Assembly (NCBI RefSeq): GCF_035818635.1
Contig: NZ_JAYLLH010000037.1
Location: forward strand, 1 to 29,083
Reading direction: 5' to 3'
Length of the DNA stretch: 29,083 nt
Origin: Mesobacterium_A hydrothermale
GTDB lineage: Bacteria; Pseudomonadota; Alphaproteobacteria; Rhodobacterales; Rhodobacteraceae
Numbering within the stretch: position 1 is the stretch's first letter; each line of letters opens with the position of its first letter. The notes beneath the pieces were generated by a model that was not told the origin of the DNA, ran no database searches, and saw only the letters and a list, made by a program, of their open reading frames with translations. Both the position numbers and the translations under genes were made by a program. This document shows positions 1-8,854 of the stretch, one piece after another.

Positions 1-42
1 GCGGCTGCAAATATAGCCTGATCTCAGAAGCGTCGGTGAACT

Positions 43-1134
43 TTGCGGTCCCCGGACGTTAATGTGACAATACCGTCGTTGGTCCTGTTCTTCGCCATGG
101 TGTGGCTGGCGATCCAGCCCGCACGCGCGCATACGAGGCCGCCGGACTCTTATGCACGCGCGACGGCCAGGCAAATCGTTGCGGCTCAGACCGACCCGGA
201 GGCCTTTCTGGCCCTATCGGGGGACAAGACACTTTTCTTCAATGACGATGAAACTGCGTTCCTGATGTACGCTGTGCAGGGAAAGAGCTGGGTCGTCTAT
301 TCGGATCCGGTCGGTCCAAATGCCGCGATTGAGGACCTGGCCTGGGCTTTCTGGGATGAGGCATATGACAATGCCGCGCGCCCGATCCTGTATGAGGTCA
401 GCGAACGGTGCCTGTCGCTTTGGATTGAAATGGGGTTCAGCCTGCAAAAGATTGGCGAAGAGGCCGTGGTCCCTTTGGCGGAGTTTTCGTTGGCGGGGGG
501 GAAGTTCAAGAAAATGCGTGCCGCCCATAACAAAGCGCTGAAAGGCGGTCTGGAAATGACCATTGTTCAGCCGCCCCACTCATCCGACTTTCTCGAAGAA
601 ATCAAATCTGTCTCGGATGCCTGGATGGGGGAGAAAAGCGCGCGGGAAAAGGGGTTTTCCGTCGGACGGTTTGACACTGACTATCTGCAGAACTTTCCCA
701 TCGCGGTCGTCAGGCGGGAGGGGCGCACTCTGGCATTTGCCAATGTCATGGCGCCGGGTGATGGATCGTGCGTCTCGATCGACCTGATGCGTTACCGGCC
801 TGAAGAGGCGTCCGGCATGATGGAATTTCTGTTCATCGAACTCATGACCCGTTACCGGGACAGAGGCGCGCAGGAGTTCAGTCTCGGCATGGCGCCGCTG
901 GCCGGTCTTGAGGCACGAAAGGGCGGGCGTATGTGGAACCGTTTCGGCGCGGTCCTTTTCCGCCATGGGGGGGCGTTTTACAATTTTGAAGGGCTGCGCG
1001 CCTTCAAACAGAAGTTTCAGCCGGAGTGGCGTCCCCGGTTTGTGGCTGTGCCGCCCGGTGTGACCCCCCTGGCCGCGCTGCGGGACGCGGCCTTGCTGAT
1101 CGCGGGCGGTCCGCGTGGACTTATCGGAAAGTAA
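43..1134 (+). CDS. MprF-type phosphatidylglycerol lysyltransferase domain protein (DUF2156), stand-alone or truncated
   Basis: The protein resembles the C-terminal synthase half of MprF, which transfers an amino acid from aminoacyl-tRNA to phosphatidylglycerol on the inner membrane. The segments GDKTLFFNDDETAFLMY, GKSWVVYSDPVGP and FSLGMAPLAGL are typical of this GNAT-like domain. Only one hydrophobic stretch (about residues 10-25) precedes it, while full MprF has a large multi-helix flippase domain. Two in-frame stops (19-21 and 37-39) lie just upstream, so the frame cannot extend left. The TTG at 43 is the earliest possible start; GTG 64 and ATG 97 are alternatives. Another frame open from the window edge stops at 60-62 and may be the end of an upstream gene. 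The gene is either a genuine short form or the 3' part of a broken mprF. The permease start follows the stop by 10 nt, suggesting co-transcription. Family is fairly sure, substrate is not. Confidence 0.75.
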   Translation: MRSPDVNVTIPSLVLFFAMVWLAIQPARAHTRPPDSYARATARQIVAAQTDPEAFLALSGDKTLFFNDDETAFLMYAVQGKSWVVYSDPVGPNAAIEDLAWAFWDEAYDNAARPILYEVSERCLSLWIEMGFSLQKIGEEAVVPLAEFSLAGGKFKKMRAAHNKALKGGLEMTIVQPPHSSDFLEEIKSVSDAWMGEKSAREKGFSVGRFDTDYLQNFPIAVVRREGRTLAFANVMAPGDGSCVSIDLMRYRPEEASGMMEFLFIELMTRYRDRGAQEFSLGMAPLAGLEARKGGRMWNRFGAVLFRHGGAFYNFEGLRAFKQKFQPEWRPRFVAVPPGVTPLAALRDAALLIAGGPRGLIGK

Positions 1135-1144
1135 AGGCACCTCC

Positions 1145-2449
1145 ATGCGAAAGACACAAAAGGGCGTATCTTTCTGGGCGGCCGTTGCCATGGGGGTCGG
1201 CGCCATGGTGGGCGCGGGCATCTTTGCGCTTATGGGCACGGCGGGGGCCATCGCGGGGAGTGCTGTCTGGATCTCCTTTGTCATCGGCGGCGGGATCGCG
1301 CTTTTGTCCGGATACTCGTTCGGCCGCATGGGCGCGCGCTATCCCGCGGCGGGCGGGTTGGTCGAATATCTGGTTCAGGGCTTTGGCCCGGGCCGGTTTT
1401 CCGGAACGATGAGCGTGATGATGTATCTCGGGGCGATTGTCGGGCTGTCGCTCGTGGCGCGCACCTTTGGTACCTATGCCGTGACGCTGATGCCGCAGGG
1501 CACGCCACAGATCATGGTGCCGGTCATGGCGGGCACTGTCGTGCTGGCCTTCATGATACTCAATCTGGGCGGGGCGCGGGCGATGGCCCGGGTCGAGACC
1601 CTGGTCGTCGTGATCAAGATGGCCGTGCTTGTGGTCTTTGCGATTGCCGGGTTGATATTCATCGACCCGGCCCAGCTTTCGCCTGCGACCTACCCCCCGA
1701 CACCCTCCATCCTGTTCAGCGTTGCGATCACCTTTTTCGCGTATGAGGGGTTTCGCGTCATCACCAACGCAGCCGAAGACATGGACAACCCGGCGCGCAC
1801 TCTGCCACGGGCGATCATGACCTCGATCCTTCTGGTGATGGTGGTCTATGTCGCGCTTGCGCTGTCGGTTTTCGGCAATCTGCCTCCCGAAAAGGTCATC
1901 GCCGCGCAGGACTATGCCCTGGCCGAAGCCGCCAGGCCCGCCTTTGGTCAGACCGGGTTTACCATTGTCGCGATTGCCGCCCTCTTTTCCACCGCGTCGG
2001 CGATCAATGCCGCGCTCTTTGCCGTCACCAACGTCGGCTATGAAATGGCCCGCAAAGGCGAACTTCCCCATGCCTTCGGCACGCCTGTCGGGCACAGCCG
2101 GGAGGGGCTTTTGATCAGCGGGGGGCTGATCCTCCTCATGGCGCTCTTTTTCGACCTGTCCGCCATTGCCGAGATCGGCGCCATTTCCATGCTGATGATC
2201 CATATGGTCACCCATATCGGGCATCTTCGGCTGATCCGGGAAACCGGGGCCAACCGGGGTATGATATGGGCGGCCGTTCTGGCCAATGGCGGGGCGGTCA
2301 CGCTGGGGGTGTGGCACCTGATCGGCACAAAGCCGATCGTGCTATTCTGGATCCTGTGTTTTGGCACTGCCGCTTTTGTCATCGAAATGCTACTTCACAG
2401 CGCCACTGGCCGCACCATCGCGACGCGGACACCGCGCCGTGGCACGTAA
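1145..2449 (+). CDS. APC-family amino acid permease
   Basis: This is a 434-residue inner-membrane transporter of the amino acid-polyamine-organocation family. The N-terminus carries the hallmark helix-1 motif GVGAMVGAGIFALMG, whose broken helix binds substrate in the family. About twelve hydrophobic segments follow, and FFAYEGFRVITNAAEDMDNP matches the conserved helix 6 and following loop. ATG 1145 is chosen because AAAGG at 1133-1137 lies 7 nt upstream; an in-frame GTG at 1115 would overlap the previous gene and has no better ribosome site. It follows the MprF-like gene closely and probably shares its transcript. The substrate cannot be read from sequence; a cationic amino acid would fit a lysyl-lipid neighbour, but that is only inference. 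Confidence 0.85.
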   Translation: MRKTQKGVSFWAAVAMGVGAMVGAGIFALMGTAGAIAGSAVWISFVIGGGIALLSGYSFGRMGARYPAAGGLVEYLVQGFGPGRFSGTMSVMMYLGAIVGLSLVARTFGTYAVTLMPQGTPQIMVPVMAGTVVLAFMILNLGGARAMARVETLVVVIKMAVLVVFAIAGLIFIDPAQLSPATYPPTPSILFSVAITFFAYEGFRVITNAAEDMDNPARTLPRAIMTSILLVMVVYVALALSVFGNLPPEKVIAAQDYALAEAARPAFGQTGFTIVAIAALFSTASAINAALFAVTNVGYEMARKGELPHAFGTPVGHSREGLLISGGLILLMALFFDLSAIAEIGAISMLMIHMVTHIGHLRLIRETGANRGMIWAAVLANGGAVTLGVWHLIGTKPIVLFWILCFGTAAFVIEMLLHSATGRTIATRTPRRGT

Positions 2450-2518
2450 CCGGGTGTATCAAAGCCCCCCCTGCAACAGAATTCATTGCAGGAGCGACGT
2501 AAAAGAATCGACCTGACC

Positions 2519-4627
2519 ATGCCGCCAATGGCCATCTCCATCCCTCATTCGCTTGACCAGATCCTGCCGTCGCTTCAGGCGCTTGGGATCTGGTCCTACT
2601 GGATCATCGGTCTGGCCGCGTTTCTGGAAGGGTTCTTCCTTGCCGGGTGGCTGGTGCCCGGAATGCTGGCCGTGGCCAGCGGCGGGATCCTGGTTCAGCA
2701 GGGTCTCATCGACTATTTCGATCTGGCCTGGTTTGTCGCAATCGGTTCGTTCCTTGGCGGCGAGGCGAGCTACTGGACCGGGGTTCTCGCGCGCAAGGGG
2801 CTGGAGCGGAAATGGGACCCGGAAAACTGGGAGCCCTATCAGCGCGCGCGCAGATTGTTTCAGCGCCGCGGCGGGGCGGCACTTGTCATCGGGCGGTTCT
2901 TTGGGCCATTGGCCGGGTTCGTGACCCTGGCCGCCGCCCTGTCGGGGATGGACCGGCGCAAGTTCGTGATCTGGAACGTTATAAGCGCAATTCCCTATGC
3001 GCTGATCGTGCCGCTTGCCGGGTATCTCTTGGGGGATGTGTTTTCAAAATTCGGGCCGCTTGCAACGCGCGCCGCGCTGTTCGGGCTGGCGGTTCTGATC
3101 GTTCTGGGCATCCTGTGGTGGCTTGTCGTCCGGGTTGAGCGTCTTTTGCCCTTCTTCTGGTCCATCCTGAAATCAATCGGGCGGGCCGTCGTCGAAAACG
3201 AGGATGTCCGGGCCTGGTCCGGGCGTCACCCGCGTCTATCCCGCTTTATCGTGAACCGGTTTGAAACGGGGCAGTTTTCAGGCCTGACGGCCACGTTGAT
3301 CGGTGTTGCCGTCGCCTATGTCCTGTTCATCTGGGTCGGCGGCGCGCTTGCGTTCCTGAAAGGTGGCGCCATCGTTCAGGCCGACACGCGGCTTGCCAAT
3401 CTTGTGCATGAGTTCTGGAGCCCGCTGCTCCTGAAGGCATTCACATATGTCACGGCCTTTGGCGGCGCGACCGTGATCATCGCGCTGCTTGCCGCGGCTT
3501 GTGTGTGGCTTTGGACCCGCCGCCGCGTTGACCTGATGCTGGGGCTGATCGTGGCGGTGATCGGAAATGTTCTGACCGTTTCGGCGCTGAAAGCGGTGTT
3601 TCACCGACCAAGACCCGAACTGGCGTATTTCATCGAAACCTCCGGCAGCTTTCCGTCCGGCCATTCGGCGATCTCCGTGGCGTTTTACGGGACGCTTTTT
3701 TACATCCTCTGGCGTTTGGGAAAGCTGGGGCCGATCAAGGCCGCCCTCATCGCGGCAACCATTGCGTTTTTCATCGGTCTGAGCCGGATTTATCTGATCG
3801 AACATTACCTGTCGGATGTTCTCAATGGCTGGACCGTGGGCGCGCTCTGGATGCTGATCGGTATCGCCCTTGCCGAATGGTGGAAGGAAACGCACCTGAC
3901 CCCGCCCGACCCCGCCGCGAAACTGGCCGCGCCCGCCATGGTTGCCGCGCTTCTTCTGCTCGGGTTCGCGGGCTTTCACGTGGCGACATATGATAAGGCC
4001 CGCAACATCGCCGCCCTGCGGAGCAGCGACGAAACCGTGAGCGATATCGCCGCACTGTTTACCTCTGGCGCGGCCCCGGTCGAGACGGGTTCGGTGTTCG
4101 GAAACCCGTTGGAGCCGGTGAACATCATCGTTTTGGCAAAGGACGAGGCGCAATTGAACACGGCGATGAAAGCGGCAGGCTGGACAGAGGCGGAACAGCC
4201 GACGTTTGTAAATCTGTTCAGGGCGGCATGGGCCGTGATGACCAACGTCCTGGACGAAGACGCGCCCGTCACCCCGTATTTCTGGCAGGCCCAGCCCAAT
4301 GATACCGCGTTTCAGAGACCGACCCCGGAGAAGACTCTTCGCAAACGCCACCACGTTCGGTTCTGGCAATCGCGCTATGTAACAGCAGATGGGCGCCGTC
4401 TGTTTGTCGGCGCGGCCAGCTATGACGATGGAATGGACTGGCAGCTCCTGCATCACATCGATCCGAATATCGACGCGGAGCGCGATCAGATCGTGTCCGA
4501 TCTGACCACGGCAGGGGTCGTATCCAATACCCGGCTGATGCAACTTTCAAAGGCGCGGCTGGGCAACTCTGTCGCTGGAGACCCCTGGTTCACCGATGGG
4601 AAATCGGCGGTGCTGACGTTGCGCTGA
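2519..4627 (+). CDS. DedA-PAP2 phosphatase-LssY fusion membrane protein
   Basis: Three modules are fused in one polypeptide of about 702 residues. The N-terminal third is a DedA/SNARE-associated domain (FLAGWLVPGMLAVASGG, then GRFFGPLAGFVTLAAALSGM), a family implicated in moving lipid carriers across the inner membrane. The middle is a PAP2 lipid phosphatase with all three signature parts: KAVFHRPRPE, SFPSGHS with its catalytic histidine, and SRIYLIEHYLSDV. The C-terminal approximately 200 residues match the LssY C-terminal domain of unknown function. The architecture suggests dephosphorylation and flipping of polyprenyl or phosphatidic lipids at the periplasmic face. ATG 2519 is preferred over an in-frame TTG at 2486; the AGGAG at 2490-2494 is too far for either downstream ATG (2519 or 2528), so the exact start is uncertain. 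Confidence 0.88.
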   Translation: MPPMAISIPHSLDQILPSLQALGIWSYWIIGLAAFLEGFFLAGWLVPGMLAVASGGILVQQGLIDYFDLAWFVAIGSFLGGEASYWTGVLARKGLERKWDPENWEPYQRARRLFQRRGGAALVIGRFFGPLAGFVTLAAALSGMDRRKFVIWNVISAIPYALIVPLAGYLLGDVFSKFGPLATRAALFGLAVLIVLGILWWLVVRVERLLPFFWSILKSIGRAVVENEDVRAWSGRHPRLSRFIVNRFETGQFSGLTATLIGVAVAYVLFIWVGGALAFLKGGAIVQADTRLANLVHEFWSPLLLKAFTYVTAFGGATVIIALLAAACVWLWTRRRVDLMLGLIVAVIGNVLTVSALKAVFHRPRPELAYFIETSGSFPSGHSAISVAFYGTLFYILWRLGKLGPIKAALIAATIAFFIGLSRIYLIEHYLSDVLNGWTVGALWMLIGIALAEWWKETHLTPPDPAAKLAAPAMVAALLLLGFAGFHVATYDKARNIAALRSSDETVSDIAALFTSGAAPVETGSVFGNPLEPVNIIVLAKDEAQLNTAMKAAGWTEAEQPTFVNLFRAAWAVMTNVLDEDAPVTPYFWQAQPNDTAFQRPTPEKTLRKRHHVRFWQSRYVTADGRRLFVGAASYDDGMDWQLLHHIDPNIDAERDQIVSDLTTAGVVSNTRLMQLSKARLGNSVAGDPWFTDGKSAVLTLR

Positions 4628-4636
4628 GGCTGGACA

Positions 4637-4685
4637 ATCGGGGAAATCTGACGCCTCATCGTAGGAGTGCGCCCGACTCCCCGAT
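4637..4685 (+). other. Inverted repeat abutting the HlyD start codon
   Basis: Perfect 8-nt arms ATCGGGGA (4637-4644) and TCCCCGAT (4678-4685) are separated by 33 nt, and the right arm ends directly before ATG 4686. A smaller competing hairpin, GGAGT (4664-4668) with ACTCC (4676-4680), would tie up the only AGGAG in the leader. There is no T-run, so it is not a clear terminator. It may control translation or be an operator. Confidence 0.4.
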
Positions 4686-5684
4686 ATGCGTGTGACACGA
4701 GGCCGGGCGACGCGGATATTGGGAAAGGCGGTCTCCATGCTCTGTTCCATCGCTATTCTTGCCGGGCTACTACCCTTTTGCGACCCGCCCCCGCCGCGCG
4801 CCGTTGGCTATGTCGAGGGCGAATATATTCTTGTGGCACCGATCGAGCTTGCCCGTATCGAAACCCTCGACGTCGCGCTTGGGGATCGGGTTGAGGCCGA
4901 TCGGCAATTGGGCACGCAGGAAGCGCGCGATGCCCGGCTCGCCGTTGCCGAGGCGGACGCCGCCGTTGCCCGGGCAAAGAGCGAGCTCGCCGACCTGACA
5001 CAAGGCGCGCGCGCCGCCGAGATCGATGTCGCACAGGCCGGGGTTCAATCGGCCAAGGCCACACGAGCGGAAGCAGAGCGTGAGTTTGCCCGCGTCGAGG
5101 ATCTGTTCACCCGCGGTGTCGCCTCGCAGGCGCAGTTCGATACGGCCCGCTCCGCCTTGCAGACCGCCCAGGCCAAGGAACGGGAGGCCAACGCCCGGCT
5201 GGATGTTCTGCGCCTGCCCGCACGCCCCGATCGCATTGCCGCCGGGAAAGCGGCGGTGGCACAGGCCACCGCCGCGCTGGACACAGCAACCTGGCGGTTG
5301 GAACAGCGCCGCCTTGTTGCGCCGGTCGCCGGTGAGATCACCGACATCTATCGCCACGTGGGGGACTTGTCAGGGCCACAGGCGCCCCTTCTGGAACTGC
5401 TTCCAATTGGTGGCGTGTCCGTGCATTTTTTCCTGCCGGAGGCGTCGTTTTCCAAAGTAGCGGTCGGGGATCGGCTGTCCGTGGCGTGTGACGGATGCGC
5501 GGCGGGGCTGAGTGTTATAGTCAGTTCCATTGCCGACGCACCCGAGTTTACCCCGCCGGTCATCTATGCGCGGGAGACCCGGCAAAAACTGGTCTATCTC
5601 GTGCGGGCGCGGCCTGACCCGGCCTCGCGCGCGCTCAAACCCGGTCAGATTGTCGATGTGCAACTCCCGCAGGTCGGGGAATGA
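4686..5684 (+). CDS. HlyD/YbhG-type periplasmic adaptor of an ABC exporter
   Basis: This is a membrane-fusion protein that would bridge an inner-membrane ABC-2 pump to the periplasm or outer membrane. After a hydrophobic N-terminal segment comes the beta-barrel/lipoyl start YVEGEYILVAPIELARIETL typical of the YbhG group. A long Ala/Glu/Arg-rich coiled-coil hairpin follows (about residues 75-195), then the second lipoyl half (LVAPVAGEI) and beta-barrel domains. The charged n-region RVTRGRATRILGK supports start 4686, but ATG 4737 has the better ribosome site (AAAGG, 8 nt upstream), so either is possible. A Cys follows the hydrophobic stretch (LLPFC), but Phe before it makes a lipobox unlikely. 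The stop overlaps the ATPase start by 4 nt, indicating translational coupling in a three-gene operon. Confidence 0.87.
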   Translation: MRVTRGRATRILGKAVSMLCSIAILAGLLPFCDPPPPRAVGYVEGEYILVAPIELARIETLDVALGDRVEADRQLGTQEARDARLAVAEADAAVARAKSELADLTQGARAAEIDVAQAGVQSAKATRAEAEREFARVEDLFTRGVASQAQFDTARSALQTAQAKEREANARLDVLRLPARPDRIAAGKAAVAQATAALDTATWRLEQRRLVAPVAGEITDIYRHVGDLSGPQAPLLELLPIGGVSVHFFLPEASFSKVAVGDRLSVACDGCAAGLSVIVSSIADAPEFTPPVIYARETRQKLVYLVRARPDPASRALKPGQIVDVQLPQVGE

Positions 5685-6595
5685 ACGCGGTAGAGGTTTC
5701 CGGCCTGACCAAGCGCTATGGCGGGAGGGCGGTTGTCGACAATGTGGCGCTGACGATCGAAGAAGGGCGCATTGTTGGCTTTCTGGGGCCAAACGGATCG
5801 GGGAAGACGACGACGATCCGGATGATCTGTGGCCTGCTCACGCCGGATGAAGGCTCCGGCTGCGTGCTGGGCCGGGACCTGGTCGATGAGGCTGCGGATA
5901 TCCGGCGCGAAGTCGGCTACATGACGCAGAAGTTTTCCTTTTACGAAGACCTGTCGATCGAGGAAAATCTGCAATTCGTTGCCCGTCTTTATGATCTGCG
6001 CCCGGTAAAGACGCATGTTGAACATGTGCTGGACGAGCTTGGCCTTACCGCGCGCCGACGCGATCTTGCCGGTACGCTGTCGGGCGGCTGGAAACAGCGC
6101 CTGGCGCTTGCGGCCTGTGTCATGCATCGGCCAAGGCTCTTGTTGCTGGACGAACCGACCGCCGGGGTCGACCCGGAAGCGCGGCGGGAGTTTTGGGACC
6201 ATATCCATGCGCTGGCGGCGGGCGGTGTCACGGTCCTGGTCTCGACCCATTACATGGACGAAGCGGCGCGCTGTCACCGGATCAGCTATATCCTGAATGG
6301 CCGGTTGCTGACGCAAGGCACCCCGGCGGGGATCATCGCCGATAGCGGGCTGGTCGCGGCGGACCTGATGGGCGAGGGGCTGGAACCGGTCGCAGAGGTG
6401 CTCAAGGAAACCCCCGGGATTGCGCAGGCCACGGTGTTTGGCGATCAGTTGCACCTTGTCGGGCGGGATGCAGAAAGCCTGCAGTCGGCGGCGCGGGCGG
6501 CGGCGGAACACCATGACCTGACCTTGCGCCCCGCAACGCCAAGCATCGAGGACGTCTTCATCGATCTCGTTGAACGCGACAGGCCGGCGCAATGA
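5681..6595 (+). CDS. ABC-2 exporter ATP-binding protein (YbhF-like, single domain)
   Basis: This cytoplasmic ATPase powers the permease encoded next to it. Walker A is GPNGSGKTT (about residues 36-44), the signature is LSGGWKQR (Trp in place of the usual Gln, common in ABC-2 exporters), Walker B is LLLLDEPTAGVDP, and the switch histidine lies in VSTHYMDEA. The 304 residues include a C-terminal extension after the ATPase core, as in drug-export subfamily proteins. E. coli YbhF has two such domains; this protein has one. It overlaps both neighbours by 4 nt (ATGA junctions), so adaptor, ATPase and permease should be made together. The exported substrate is unknown; the nearest described relatives export drugs and cations. 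Confidence 0.92.
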   Translation: MNAVEVSGLTKRYGGRAVVDNVALTIEEGRIVGFLGPNGSGKTTTIRMICGLLTPDEGSGCVLGRDLVDEAADIRREVGYMTQKFSFYEDLSIEENLQFVARLYDLRPVKTHVEHVLDELGLTARRRDLAGTLSGGWKQRLALAACVMHRPRLLLLDEPTAGVDPEARREFWDHIHALAAGGVTVLVSTHYMDEAARCHRISYILNGRLLTQGTPAGIIADSGLVAADLMGEGLEPVAEVLKETPGIAQATVFGDQLHLVGRDAESLQSAARAAAEHHDLTLRPATPSIEDVFIDLVERDRPAQ

Positions 6596-7728
6596 GACGC
6601 GCACGGTTTTCCCCCCGGCGCTTTGCCGCCGTGTTGGTCAAGGAAGTGCTGCAGATGCTGCGCGACCGGATAACCTTTGCGATGATGATCGGTGTGCCGA
6701 TCATGCAGCTTGTCCTGTTTGGGTATGCGATCAACAACGATCCCAAACACCTGAGCGCAGCGCTCGTGGCCGCCAGTCAGGACAGGTTTACCCGCGCCAT
6801 CGTCACCACGCTGGAGAACACCGGGTATTACCGGTTCGAACACGTCACCAACAGCGCCAAAGACGCCGACCGGTTGCTGGCGCGTGGTGCGGTGTCCTTT
6901 GTCGTGATCGTGCCGTCCGACTTTTCGCGACGGGTCGTTTCGGGCAACAGGCCGCAAATCCTGATCGAGGCCGACGCAACCGACCCGGCCGTTTCCTCCG
7001 ACGCGATTTCGACCCTTGGCACCGTCGCGCAGACGGCACTGTCGAGGGCGCTTGGCACGGACGCGCTGGACACGGGCCCGCCCGGGCAGCTCGATATCGT
7101 GGTGCAGAAGCGGTATAATCCCGAAGGCATCACCCAGTTCAACATCGTGCCGGGGCTTTTGGGCGTCATCCTGCAAATGACCACGGTCATGCTGACCGCA
7201 TTCGCCGTCACCCGCGAAACGGAACGCGGGACGATGGAAAACCTGCTGGCGCTGCCCGCGTCGCCGCTGGAAATCATGCTGGGCAAGGTCGTTCCGGCAC
7301 TCGGCATTGGCGCGGTGCAGGTTTTTATCGTCCTGACCAGTGCAAAGCTCCTGTTCAACGTGCCCTTCGTGGGCAGCCTGGGTTTGCTGCTGTTCGGGGT
7401 GTTTCTGTTTGTTCTGGCGCTGATCTTTCTGGGCTACACGATCTCGACCTTTGCCCGGACCCAGATGCAGGCCATGCAGCTGACGTTTTTCTTTTTCCTG
7501 CCGTCGCTGCTTTTGTCCGGGTTCATGTTTCCATACCGCGGCATGCCGCTCTGGGCGCAATGGCTGGGCGAGATTTTTCCGTTGACGCATTTCAACCGGA
7601 TGATCCGTTCCGTCATGCTCAAGGGCGCGGATGCGCAAGGTGTATCCGGGCCGCTTTGGGCCCTTGGCGCCTTTGCCTTGATCTTTGCGCTTGCCGCGTT
7701 GCTCAGGTTTCGCAGAACGCTCGACTGA
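6592..7728 (+). CDS. ABC-2 type permease (YbhS/YbhR-like)
   Basis: This 378-residue integral membrane subunit starts with a cytoplasmic helix and one transmembrane segment (ITFAMMIGVPIMQLVLFGYA). A large extracytoplasmic domain of about 150 residues follows, then five further hydrophobic helices ending in a short basic tail, which is the ABC2_membrane_3 layout. The motif ETERGTMENLLALPASPLE is the conserved cytoplasmic coupling segment that contacts the ATPase, and LLSGFMFPYRGMP is typical of the penultimate region. YbhFSR systems have two permeases, whereas only one is present here, so the pump probably works as a homodimer. Only 19 nt separate its stop from the convergent corA-like gene. 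Confidence 0.9.
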   Translation: MRRARFSPRRFAAVLVKEVLQMLRDRITFAMMIGVPIMQLVLFGYAINNDPKHLSAALVAASQDRFTRAIVTTLENTGYYRFEHVTNSAKDADRLLARGAVSFVVIVPSDFSRRVVSGNRPQILIEADATDPAVSSDAISTLGTVAQTALSRALGTDALDTGPPGQLDIVVQKRYNPEGITQFNIVPGLLGVILQMTTVMLTAFAVTRETERGTMENLLALPASPLEIMLGKVVPALGIGAVQVFIVLTSAKLLFNVPFVGSLGLLLFGVFLFVLALIFLGYTISTFARTQMQAMQLTFFFFLPSLLLSGFMFPYRGMPLWAQWLGEIFPLTHFNRMIRSVMLKGADAQGVSGPLWALGAFALIFALAALLRFRRTLD

Positions 7729-7747
7729 TCGGGGTGACGGGCGGAGG

Positions 7748-8854
7748 TCAGGGCAGGTCGTCTGGCGGGGGACGCCGACGCGTGAGCCAGCCAAGCCGAT
7801 AGAACACGAAGACCATGATCCCGGCGGATCCGAGCATCAGACCAAGCGCGTATTCATAGCCAAAGCGCCAGCCCAGCTCCGGCAGGTTCCAGGGCGACGC
7901 GCGATCAAAGTTCATCCCGTACAGCCCGGTGATAAAGGTCATCGGGATGAAGATGGTCGAAATGATCGCCAACAGCTTCATCACCTCATTCATCTTGTTC
8001 GACAGAGTCGACAGGTGCAGATCGATCAGCCCCTGTGCCACTTCGCGGTAAACCTCGACCATGTCGAGCGCCTGAAATGCGTGGTCGACACAGTCGCGGA
8101 AATACGGATGCATCCACACCTCTACATGGGGTGTACCGTCCTTGAGAAATCCGCTCAGCGCATCGCGCAGCGGCCAGATCGCGCGCCGTATCCCCAGCAT
8201 ATCGCGCTTGAGCAGGTGGAGCTCCTTGACCGCGTCCTCGGTGCTCTGTTCCAGGATGATCAGTTCCAGTTCTTCCATCCTGTCGCCATAGGCCTCAATC
8301 AGTGGAAACCACAGATCCAGCACCGCGTCGACAAGCGCGTATGTCAGATATCCCGCGCCGGACCGTATCCGTCCCTTGCCCGCCGAAAGGCGCGCGTGGA
8401 TCGGGTCAAAACAGCCGTCGGCGGTTTCGCGGAGGGTGAGGACAAAGCCATCGCCGAGGAAGAGGGCAAGCTGTTGCGACCGGAACGGCAACCGCTTTGT
8501 CGGAATGCGCAGGAATGTCAGGACATCGGTGTCGGTGATCAGGGATTTGGGCCGCTGGTCTGTCTGGAACACTTCGGCAATGGACAGATCGCTCAGCCCG
8601 AGAGAGCGGAGAATGCGCGCAATCCCGTCGCTGTCAGAGAGGCCGGTGATCTCTATCCACCGGGTCTTTCCCTGTTCATGCGGCACGATCCCGTCATGGA
8701 CGACACAGCTCGCCTCATCAAAGATCCGCGTGGTGACGCAGGTCTCGGCGGCGTCTATGGGTTTTTCGATATCTGTCGGCGGGGCCCCGATACGCGGCGA
8801 CCGTTTCTCCTGCCACAGGGTATGAAGTCTTTGCTCGATTTCATTCAGTTTCAC
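7748..8854 (-). CDS. CorA-family divalent cation transporter
   Basis: This forms a pentameric inner-membrane channel for Mg2+ or other divalent cations. The C-terminus holds two transmembrane helices; the first ends in the signature YGMNF, the GMN selectivity loop, followed by a short periplasmic loop (PELGW) and helix 2. The long N-terminal region is the cytoplasmic alpha/beta funnel, with the long helix ending near LSTLSNKMNEVMKLLAIISTIF. GTG 8854 is chosen as start because GGAGG lies 10 nt upstream; a TTG at 8884 would place that ribosome site inside the gene. The GMN-F sequence favours CorA over ZntB, but the cation is not certain. The gene is divergent from mscS with a 126-bp shared promoter region. 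Confidence 0.9.
   Translation of the reverse strand: MKLNEIEQRLHTLWQEKRSPRIGAPPTDIEKPIDAAETCVTTRIFDEASCVVHDGIVPHEQGKTRWIEITGLSDSDGIARILRSLGLSDLSIAEVFQTDQRPKSLITDTDVLTFLRIPTKRLPFRSQQLALFLGDGFVLTLRETADGCFDPIHARLSAGKGRIRSGAGYLTYALVDAVLDLWFPLIEAYGDRMEELELIILEQSTEDAVKELHLLKRDMLGIRRAIWPLRDALSGFLKDGTPHVEVWMHPYFRDCVDHAFQALDMVEVYREVAQGLIDLHLSTLSNKMNEVMKLLAIISTIFIPMTFITGLYGMNFDRASPWNLPELGWRFGYEYALGLMLGSAGIMVFVFYRLGWLTRRRPPPDDLP

Noticed and set aside
3..62. Open frame entering from the left edge and ending at 60-62
   Set aside because: Only 19 codons are visible and no family is recognisable; it may be the end of an upstream gene but cannot be supported as a feature.
1121..2317. Long open frame antisense to the APC permease
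   Set aside because: It is a high-GC shadow: the protein is His/Arg/Asp-rich with no domain, and the plus strand encodes a clear permease.
3278..4543. 421-codon open frame antisense to the PAP2 fusion
   Set aside because: The plus strand carries complete PAP2 motifs; the antisense product is low-complexity basic sequence.
6445..7794. 449-codon open frame antisense to the ABC-2 permease
   Set aside because: The composition is Gln/Arg/Gly/His-rich without motifs; the sense gene is certain.
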